Shown here piece by piece: positions 10,969 through 16,897 of a stretch of 64,000 nucleotides of DNA. Location: contig NZ_LLZI01000079.1 in the NCBI RefSeq assembly GCF_001509485.1, positions 1 through 64,000 of the forward strand. The letters run 5' to 3'. Made by a program: the position numbers and the translations under genes. The notes beneath the pieces were generated by a model. That model searched no databases. It was not told where the DNA came from and saw nothing but the letters and a program-made list of their open reading frames with translations. This stretch comes from Streptomyces sp. NRRL F-4489. GTDB lineage: Bacteria; Actinomycetota; Actinomycetes; Streptomycetales; Streptomycetaceae. How positions within the stretch are numbered: the stretch's first letter is position 1; each line of letters starts with the position of its first letter.

Positions 10969-11010
10969 TGTTTGATCCCATCAAACAAAGTTTGACAACA
11001 CCCGTTTGAC
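10969..11010. promoter_or_regulatory. Operator array with GTTTGA half-sites for the XRE-cupin regulator
   Basis: A perfect palindrome TGTTTGATCCCATCAAACA (10969-10987, 8-bp arms, 3-nt centre) is followed by two direct half-sites GTTTGAC at 10990-10996 and 11004-11010. The array ends 15 nt before the ATG at 11026 and probably overlaps the start of transcription, a position suited to repression. Half-site spacing is 20 and 14 bp. Placement in the divergent gap ties it to the XRE-cupin protein by inference. Confidence 0.65.
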
Positions 11011-11025
11011 GAGGGGAAATCCGGT

Positions 11026-12159
11026 ATGGCCTCCGGCACGTACGCAGTCGATCAAAACACACGCCGCCGCCGCGGCACCGGGCTGATCGCGCTCGATCCC
11101 GCCGCCGCCTTCGACGGCTACACGCTCTACGCCCCGCTGACCGGCGGCGGCCGGGTCCTGCTGGTGGATCTGCACGGCACCGTCGTCCACCGCTGGGACC
11201 TGCCGCACCGCCCCGGGCGGCACGCCCGGATCCTGCCCAACGGGAACCTCGCCTACAACGCCACCCTGCCGGACCAGGACGCGCTCTTCCCGATGTGGCA
11301 CAAGTACCGCGGCGGGCTGATGCAGGAGATCGCCCCGGACGGCACGGTGCTGCGCTCGTTCACCGATCCGCTCCAGCACCACGACGCCCATCACTACGGC
11401 GACGGGCGGATCCTGTACACCGCGCTGGAGCCGCTGACCGGCGCCCGGGCGGCGGCGGTGCGCGGCGGCGTCCCCGGGTCCGAGCCGGACGGCACGGTCT
11501 ACGCGGACACCATCCGCGAGGTCGGCCCGGACGGCGAGGTGCTGTGGTCCTGGAACGCCGCCGACCACCTCGACCCGGACGCCTACGCGCTGCACCCCGC
11601 GTACTCCCGCGAGCACTGGCCGCTGATCAACTCCGTGCTGCCGCTGGCCGACGGCAACGTCCTGGCCAGTCTGCGCAGCGCCTCCGCGGTGCTCGTCATC
11701 AGCCGGGCGACCGGCGAGGTGCTCTGGCGCACCGAGCCGGGCCTGGTCTCCCAGCAGCACCACCCCACCGAGCTGGCCAACGGCAACTTCCTGATCTTCG
11801 ACAACGGCGTCTTCCGGCCCGGCTGCGACGTCCCCTACTCCCGCGTCATCGAGGTGGACCGGGCCACCGGCGCGGTGGTCTGGGAGTACCACGACCCGGC
11901 GCGGGAGGCGTTCTTCGCGCCGTTCATGGGCAGCGCCCAGCGGCTGCCGAACGGCAACACCCTGGTCACCGACTCCCCCGCCGGCCGGATCTTCGAGGTG
12001 ACCGCCGAGGGCCTGCTGTGCTGGGAGTACGTCGTGCCGGAGTTCGGCGGCTACCGCGAGGCGGAGGTCGGCGAGCTGTTCCCGAGTCAGAACAACGCGG
12101 TGTTCCGGGCGTACCGCTACAGCGCCGGGGAACTGCCCTGGCTGAAGCGGCAGGGGTGA
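11026..12159 (+). CDS. Arylsulfotransferase (ASST)-like beta-propeller protein
   Basis: 377 aa matching the ASST family: GYTLYAPLTGGGRVLLVDLHGTVVHRW, repeated blades of the type HARILPNGNLAYNA, NSVLPLADGNVLASL and AQRLPNGNTLVTDS, and HHPTELANGNFLIFDNG. QHHDAHH and QQHHPTE hold conserved-looking histidines. Unlike periplasmic ASST it has no signal peptide. Family members move sulfate between phenols, but many actinobacterial paralogs are uncharacterised, so activity is not assured. ATG 11026 follows GAGGGG. It heads a two-gene operon with the NCS2 permease, 3 nt apart, under the XRE-cupin operator array. Confidence 0.75.
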   Translation: MASGTYAVDQNTRRRRGTGLIALDPAAAFDGYTLYAPLTGGGRVLLVDLHGTVVHRWDLPHRPGRHARILPNGNLAYNATLPDQDALFPMWHKYRGGLMQEIAPDGTVLRSFTDPLQHHDAHHYGDGRILYTALEPLTGARAAAVRGGVPGSEPDGTVYADTIREVGPDGEVLWSWNAADHLDPDAYALHPAYSREHWPLINSVLPLADGNVLASLRSASAVLVISRATGEVLWRTEPGLVSQQHHPTELANGNFLIFDNGVFRPGCDVPYSRVIEVDRATGAVVWEYHDPAREAFFAPFMGSAQRLPNGNTLVTDSPAGRIFEVTAEGLLCWEYVVPEFGGYREAEVGELFPSQNNAVFRAYRYSAGELPWLKRQG

Positions 12160-12162
12160 CCG

Positions 12163-13467
12163 GTGGCCGCCCCCGGGCCCGTACCCGCCGTGGCGCCGGT
12201 GGACGAACGGCTGCCGCTGCCCCGCCTGCTGCCGTTCGCCGCCCAGCACGTTCTGGCCATGATCGCCGCGCCGGTCTCGACCGTCTTCCTGCTGGCCGGC
12301 GGGCTGCACCTGCCGCCCGGCCGCACCGCCGCCCTGCTCAGCGCCACCCTCGTCCTGTGCGGGGCCGGGGCGCTGCTGCAGTCCTTCGGCGTGCTGCGGA
12401 TCGGCGCCCGGCTGCCGTTCATGATGCTGCCCGGCGGTGCGGCCGCCGCCCTCTTCCTCCAGATCGCCCGGGAGCACGGCCCGGCCACCGCCTCCGGCGC
12501 GGTGCTGCTCGCCGGCGCCCTGCTGCTCGCGGTGGTGCCGCTGTACGGGCGGATCGTGCGCTTCTTCCCGCCGCTGGTGATGGGCGCGACGGTGCTGGTG
12601 ATCGGCGTGAACATGATCGCGGTGGCGGCCCCGATGGCGGCCGCCGGCACCGGCCCGGCGCTGGCCACCATCGCGGCCACAGCCCTGGGACTGGTACTGC
12701 TGCGCGGCGTCTGGCGCCAGCTCTCCGTCCTGCTGGGCATGGCCGTGGGCACCGCCGCAGCGGCGCTGCTCGGCACCCCGTTCCGCGCCGTACCGGGTGA
12801 CGCGGTGCTCGCCCTGCCGCACCTCCTGCCGTACGGCGCCCCGCACTTCGACCTGGTGGCCTCGCTGCCGCTGCTGGTCTTCGCGCTCGCCTCGCTCGCC
12901 GAGGCCACCGGTCAGACGGTGCTCAACAGCGAGGCGGTGGGCCGTACGCCGGACCCGGCCCGGGACGTGCCGCGGACCGCGCGGGCGGACGCGGTGGCCT
13001 CGCTCGCGGCCGGGCTGTTCGGCGGCGCGACGATGGTGACCAGCGCCGAGAACATCGGCATCGTCCGGCTCACCGGCGTCCGCAGCCGGTACGTGACCGC
13101 GGCCGCCGGGGCGCTGCTGGTGCTGTGCGGCCTGCTGGCGCCGGTCACCCGGCTGCTGGCCGCGCTGCCCGTCCCGGTCGTCGGCGGCGCCGCGCTGGTG
13201 ATCTACGCGGTGATCGCCTCGATGGGCATCGACATGCTGCGCCGCACCGACCTCGCCGACCGCGCCGCCTCCACCGTCATCGCCCTCACCCTCCTCGCCG
13301 GCCTGCTGCCCATCCTGGCGCCGCGGCTCTACGCGCCGCTGCCCGGCTGGGCGCACACCCTCTTCGGCAGCGGTGTGCCGGCCGCCGCGCTGACCGCCGC
13401 GGTACTGTCCGCGCTGGTCAGCCGCCTGGACCCGGCCCGCCGTACGGCCCCCGCCGGCGCGGGCTGA
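12163..13467 (+). CDS. NCS2-family nucleobase permease (xanthine/uracil type)
   Basis: 434 aa, about 12-14 hydrophobic segments. Family features: LLPFAAQHVLAMIAAPVSTVFLLAGGLHL with the conserved Gln-His of TM1, ASLAEATGQTVLNSEAVGR, and FGGATMVTSAENIGIVRLTGVRSRYV. The acidic residue before the TGQ segment is typical for proton-coupled purine/uracil transport. GTG 12163 lies 3 nt after the preceding stop, whose GGGGTGA acts as ribosome site. Pairing with an ASST-like enzyme is unusual, so the substrate may be another heterocycle. Convergent with LysR, only 15 nt between stops. Confidence 0.8.
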   Translation: MAAPGPVPAVAPVDERLPLPRLLPFAAQHVLAMIAAPVSTVFLLAGGLHLPPGRTAALLSATLVLCGAGALLQSFGVLRIGARLPFMMLPGGAAAALFLQIAREHGPATASGAVLLAGALLLAVVPLYGRIVRFFPPLVMGATVLVIGVNMIAVAAPMAAAGTGPALATIAATALGLVLLRGVWRQLSVLLGMAVGTAAAALLGTPFRAVPGDAVLALPHLLPYGAPHFDLVASLPLLVFALASLAEATGQTVLNSEAVGRTPDPARDVPRTARADAVASLAAGLFGGATMVTSAENIGIVRLTGVRSRYVTAAAGALLVLCGLLAPVTRLLAALPVPVVGGAALVIYAVIASMGIDMLRRTDLADRAASTVIALTLLAGLLPILAPRLYAPLPGWAHTLFGSGVPAAALTAAVLSALVSRLDPARRTAPAGAG

Positions 13468-13482
13468 CGCCCCGGCGCCCGC

Positions 13483-14457
13483 TCACTCCGCGCGGCGGGT
13501 CAGCCCCAGCAGATCGCGCGCCGGACCGGCCGGGCGCTGGCCGGCCGGCCACACCGCGCGCAGTTCGCGGCCCAGCCGCAGCCCGCGCAGCGGGACCTCC
13601 ACCAGCCGGCGGGCGGCCAGCTCCTCGCGGACCGCCAGTTCGCTCAGGACGGACGGGGCGGCCTCGCTGACCACCGCGGACTTCACCGCCGTGGTCGAGG
13701 ACAGCTCCAGCAGCGGCGCGGCGAGCCCGCCGGCCCCGGCCAGCGCCGCGTCCAGCACCTGGCGCGTTCCCGACCCCCGCTCCCGCAGGATCAGCGGTGT
13801 CCCCGCCAGCTCGTCGGCGGTCACCCCGCTGCGCCGCCGGGCCCACGGGTGGGCGGGGGCGGCCACCACGACCAGCCGGTCATGGCCGATCACCGCGGTG
13901 TCCAGCCCGGCCGGGATGTCCAGCCCCTCCACGAAGCCGAGGTCCGCCTCGCCCGCCAGCAGCCGTTCGGCGACCGCCCGGGAATTCCCGGCCAGCAGCG
14001 ACACCGCCGTCCCCGGGCGCTGGGCGCGCAGCGCCACCAGCCAGCCCGGCAGCAGATACTCGGCGATCGTCATACTGGCCGCCACCCGCAGCCGGGAGTC
14101 GCGCCGGCCGCGCAGCGCCTGGGTGCCCGCGTCGAACGCCTCGGCGGCCTCCACCACCTGCCGCGCCCAGTCCGTCACCAGCGCCCCGGCGCCGGTCAGC
14201 CGCGAACCGCGCGGCGACCGCTCCACCAGCGCCACCCCCAACTGCCGCTCCATGGCCCGGATCCGGCTGCTGGCGGCGGGCTGGCTGATGCCCTGCGCGC
14301 GGGCGGCCCGGCCCAGGCTGCCGAGCCGGGCCACCGCGAGCAGCAGCTCCAGCGCGCCGAGGTCCGGCACCCGGTGGTGCAACGGCGTCCCGCCCGCGCC
14401 CTCGGCGTCCGCCTGGGGCGTTCCCATCGGGCCGCCCTTCCCCTCACCCTGACTCAT
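13483..14457 (-). CDS. LysR-family transcriptional regulator
   Basis: 324 aa. The N-terminal HTH is textbook LysR (LLAVARLGSLGRAARAQGISQPAASSRIRAMERQLGVALVER), followed by a periplasmic-binding-like effector domain (LRVAASMTIAEYLLPGWLVALRAQRPG; DLGFVEG). ATG 14457 and a second in-frame ATG at 14427 both have purine-rich leaders. Divergent from the TDT transporter with 70 nt between starts, so it most likely controls that gene in response to its substrate. A CysB- or CbbR-like effector role cannot be separated by sequence. Confidence 0.85.
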   Translation of the reverse strand: MSQGEGKGGPMGTPQADAEGAGGTPLHHRVPDLGALELLLAVARLGSLGRAARAQGISQPAASSRIRAMERQLGVALVERSPRGSRLTGAGALVTDWARQVVEAAEAFDAGTQALRGRRDSRLRVAASMTIAEYLLPGWLVALRAQRPGTAVSLLAGNSRAVAERLLAGEADLGFVEGLDIPAGLDTAVIGHDRLVVVAAPAHPWARRRSGVTADELAGTPLILRERGSGTRQVLDAALAGAGGLAAPLLELSSTTAVKSAVVSEAAPSVLSELAVREELAARRLVEVPLRGLRLGRELRAVWPAGQRPAGPARDLLGLTRRAE

Positions 14458-14490
14458 AACCCCACCTTATGCCCCCATAGACATAACGTC
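14453..14490. promoter_or_regulatory. Candidate LysR box between lysR and the TDT gene
   Basis: Overlapping short inverted repeats built on CATAA/TTATG: CATAACCCCACCTTATG, then TATGCCCCCATA, then another CATAAC. This is an AT-rich island in GC-rich DNA and includes T-N11-A-type spacing. It overlaps the regulator's start codon, consistent with autoregulation. Confidence 0.45.
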
Positions 14491-14527
14491 CCTGGTGAGA
14501 GCGGCTGGGCCCGGCGACGCTGGGGCC

Positions 14528-15634
14528 ATGTCCACCCTCACGCACGCACCTTCCCGGCCCCCCGCCGCCCCCGGCGGCACCGCCCCCGGCCTCCGCCTCA
14601 CGCTCCGCGACCTCGGCCCGAACTGGTACGCCACCGTCATGGGCACCGCGATCGTCGCCAACGCCGGCGCCGCGCTGCCGCTCACCGCCCCCGGCCTCCG
14701 GGTGGCCTGCCGGGTGGTCTGGGCCCTGTCCGCGGTCCTCCTGCTGACCCTGCTCACCGCCCGCGCCCTGCACTGGGCCCGCCACCGCGACCAGGCCCGC
14801 CGCCACCTCCTCGACCCGGCCGTCGCCCCGTTCTACGGCTGCCTGGCCATGGCCCTGCTCGCGGTCGGCGGCGGCACCCTCGCGGTCGGCCGGGACGTCA
14901 TCGGCGCACCCGCCGCGGTGGCCGCCGACGCCGTGCTGTGGACCGCCGGCACCCTGACCGGCCTGGCCGCCGCGGCCGGCATCCCGTACCTGATGGTCAC
15001 CCGGCACCGGATCCCCGAGGGCAGCGCCTCCCCCGTCTGGCTGCTGCCCCTCGTCCCGCCGATGGTCTCCGCGGCCCTCGGCCCCGCGCTCATCCCGCAC
15101 CTGCCGGCCGGCCAGCCGCGCGAGGCCATGCTGCTGGGCTGCTACGCCCTGTTCGGCATCTCGCTCCTTCTGACCCTCGCGGTCCTCCCGCTGGTCCTCC
15201 ACCGCCTCTTCCACCACGGCCCGCTGCCGCTCGCCCTCACCCCGACGCTCTTCCTCGTCCTCGGCCCGCTGGGCCAGTCCACCACCGCCGTCCAGAACCT
15301 CGCCGACGCGGCGCCGGGCGTCGTCACGCCCGTCTACGCCCACGCGATGTCCGCCTTCGCGGTCCTGTACGGCGTGCCGGTGCTCGGCTTCGCGCTGCTG
15401 TGGCTCGTGCTGGCCTCGGCCATGGTCGTCCGCGCCGCCCGCCGCGGGATGGGCTTCGCCATGACCTGGTGGGGCTTCACGTTCCCCCTCGGTACGTGCG
15501 TCACCGGCGCGGCCGGGCTCGCCCACCACACGGGGCTGACGGCCCTGAGCGTGTTGGCCGTTGGCCTGTATGTGGGCCTGGTCGGGGCCGTCGCTACAAC
15601 GGCCTCCCGCACGGTTGGCGCTTTGCGCGCCTAG
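14528..15634 (+). CDS. TDT-family transporter (TehA/C4-dicarboxylate/sulfite exporter type)
   Basis: 368 aa with about ten transmembrane segments. LGPNWYATVMGTAIVANAG at the N-terminus is the conserved first helix of the TDT family; RHRIPEGSASPVWLLPLVPPMVSAALG and MTWWGFTFPLGT are also family hallmarks. Known members export sulfite or tellurite or move malate; the substrate here is not settled. ATG 14528 is used; a start 33 nt upstream is possible. Control by the divergent LysR protein is expected. The 3' end runs into element B. Confidence 0.8.
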   Translation: MSTLTHAPSRPPAAPGGTAPGLRLTLRDLGPNWYATVMGTAIVANAGAALPLTAPGLRVACRVVWALSAVLLLTLLTARALHWARHRDQARRHLLDPAVAPFYGCLAMALLAVGGGTLAVGRDVIGAPAAVAADAVLWTAGTLTGLAAAAGIPYLMVTRHRIPEGSASPVWLLPLVPPMVSAALGPALIPHLPAGQPREAMLLGCYALFGISLLLTLAVLPLVLHRLFHHGPLPLALTPTLFLVLGPLGQSTTAVQNLADAAPGVVTPVYAHAMSAFAVLYGVPVLGFALLWLVLASAMVVRAARRGMGFAMTWWGFTFPLGTCVTGAAGLAHHTGLTALSVLAVGLYVGLVGAVATTASRTVGALRA

Positions 15635-15739
15635 GTTCACCCCACGTTGCTGTCTTTCCCGCCGTGCGGGTGGCTGTTGCTTGCGCCTTCGGCGCCTTTT
15701 GGGTCCGCTGCGCGGGGCTGTTCGGCAGCGGTGCCGGGC

Positions 15740-15801
15740 CTGCGGGGCGGGGAGTGTCCGGACTGCTGTCGCTTTACGTCCGGACACTCCCCGCCCCGCA
15801 G
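15740..15801. repeat. Core palindrome P2 of element B (24-bp perfect arms)
   Basis: Arms 15740-15763 and 15778-15801 are exact reverse complements around a 14-nt loop (TGCTGTCGCTTTAC). Compared with P1 the arm differs at positions 9 and 14-18, and every change is mirrored in the opposite arm. Confidence 0.9.
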
Positions 15802-15975
15802 ACCCGTCCCCTCCCGACGGGGGTCAATTCTCCTGTCCGTTGGGGCCGTTCACGGTGGGCCGGTGCGGCCAGTGGTCATTCACGGGCGCTCGCCCTCAAC
15901 GAGACAAGCCGCACCGACCCACTCACGCCAGCCCCCGCCGGCCTGGAAACTCACCCCCCACGGGAGGGGACGGGT

Positions 15976-16037
15976 CTGCGGGGTGGGGGTATGCCGGACG
16001 TAAAGCGACAGCAGTCCGGCATACCCCCACCCCGCAG
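15976..16037. repeat. Core palindrome P3 of element B (24-bp perfect arms)
   Basis: Arms 15976-15999 and 16014-16037 are exact reverse complements and identical in sequence to the P1 arms, while the 14-nt loop is the reverse complement of the P2 loop. P3 therefore joins P1-type arms to a P2-type loop in inverted orientation. Confidence 0.9.
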
Positions 16038-16186
16038 ACCCGGCACCGCACCCGAAAAGCCCCGCGCAGCGGAATACAAGCGATGCGCCGCAAGGCGCAC
16101 ACGAAACGCCCCCCGCGGCGGGAAAGCCAACAACGTGGGAAGCCAGCCAAGCGCAGCGGACCGGCGGGAAACCCAACAACGTGGGG

Positions 16187-16681
16187 TTACCCCACAGACG
16201 TGGACCCCCTCCGGAGGAGATACGCCAAGGCGGCCAACGCCAACAGGGCCGCGCCCCCGGCCGCCTGCGCCATGCCGACGCCTTCGGCTCGGCCCTCGGC
16301 GACCGTGACGACGTCCTGGTGGCGCGTACCGCCACGTCCGCACTCGATCGTGACGCGATACCGCCCCGGCTCGACCGCCTCGCCGAGCGGGACCTCGGCG
16401 GCCATCCCCCGCGCGCCGGGCCGCAACGCAACGGTGCCGAACAGTTCCGAGACCGCGGTGGCCCCGGGCACGGCCCCGCAGCGCCCGCCATCGGTGATGC
16501 TGACCCGCTCACCGGGCACGACCGGATCGGGCGAGGCGCCGCCCCGGGCGGCAGGCGCGGCCACGGCGGGCGCGGCCCCCACGGCCGCGGCAGGCGCGGC
16601 CACGGCGGGGGCGCCCCCCAGGACCGCGACGGGCGCGAGGAGGCCGAACAGCGCGGCGGCACCCGCACGCACACGTTTCAC
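16187..16681 (-). CDS. Small secreted, C-terminally anchored protein of unknown function
   Basis: 164 aa. The signal peptide (MKRVRAGAAALFGLLAPVAVLGG) leads into an Ala/Pro-rich linker, then a compact part with two cysteines (GGRCGAVPG and VTIECGRGG) that may form a disulfide, of the form EPGRYRVTIEC, which looks like an Ig/beta-sandwich strand pair. A C-terminal membrane helix (GGAALLALAALAYLLRRG) would hold it on the outer face. No LPXTG motif is present. GTG 16681 has GGGAG seven bases upstream. It lies downstream of the betaine transporter with its own spacing. Similar small proteins are common in Streptomyces; function unknown. Confidence 0.65.
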   Translation of the reverse strand: MKRVRAGAAALFGLLAPVAVLGGAPAVAAPAAAVGAAPAVAAPAARGGASPDPVVPGERVSITDGGRCGAVPGATAVSELFGTVALRPGARGMAAEVPLGEAVEPGRYRVTIECGRGGTRHQDVVTVAEGRAEGVGMAQAAGGAALLALAALAYLLRRGSTSVG

Positions 16682-16837
16682 GGTCAGCTCCCGGGCCGGC
16701 CGCGGCCACCGCTGGCCGCCGGGGACGGACGCCGGCCCAAGGGCGAGCGAACCACCGGGCGCCGCGCGCGGCCAGCCAGGCGCGCCCGGTCAGGTGGCCG
16801 CAGGGGGCGCGGGCCACGGCGGGGGGACGAAACGGCG

Positions 16838-16872
16838 GCGCCCCGCCGCCGGCCGAAACCGGGGCGGGGCGC
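16838..16872 (-). terminator. Hairpin terminator after the betaine ABC operon
   Basis: 10-bp perfect stem (GCGCCCCGCC with GGCGGGGCGC), 15-nt loop, 26 nt past the stop of the permease-binding-protein gene. No U-tract, as usual in Streptomyces. Confidence 0.6.
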
Positions 16873-16897
16873 GGAGCGCAGACGCAGGGAGGGGCGC

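Larger units (their letters stand above)
15641..16186. repeat. Intergenic palindromic element B
   Basis: About 545 bp between convergent stops at 15634 and 16187. It begins with CCCACGTTG and ends with CAACGTGGG; the right terminus (about 16118-16140) is repeated, slightly diverged, at 16163-16186. The left half carries palindrome P2 and the right half palindrome P3 in opposite orientation: the P3 loop is the exact reverse complement of the P2 loop, and the blocks next to them (15802-15829 and 15948-15975) also mirror each other. The whole element is thus a nested palindrome. It shares both arms with element A. No coding frame is convincing. Confidence 0.8.

Noticed and set aside
10981..13356. 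Minus-strand open frame of nearly 800 codons opposite the ASST-like and NCS2 genes
   Set aside because: Gln/Arg/Gly-rich shadow; the plus-strand proteins are recognisable families.
9901..16186. CRISPR array suggested by repeated palindromes
   Set aside because: Only three hairpins, irregular spacing, no spacer-repeat periodicity and no cas genes.
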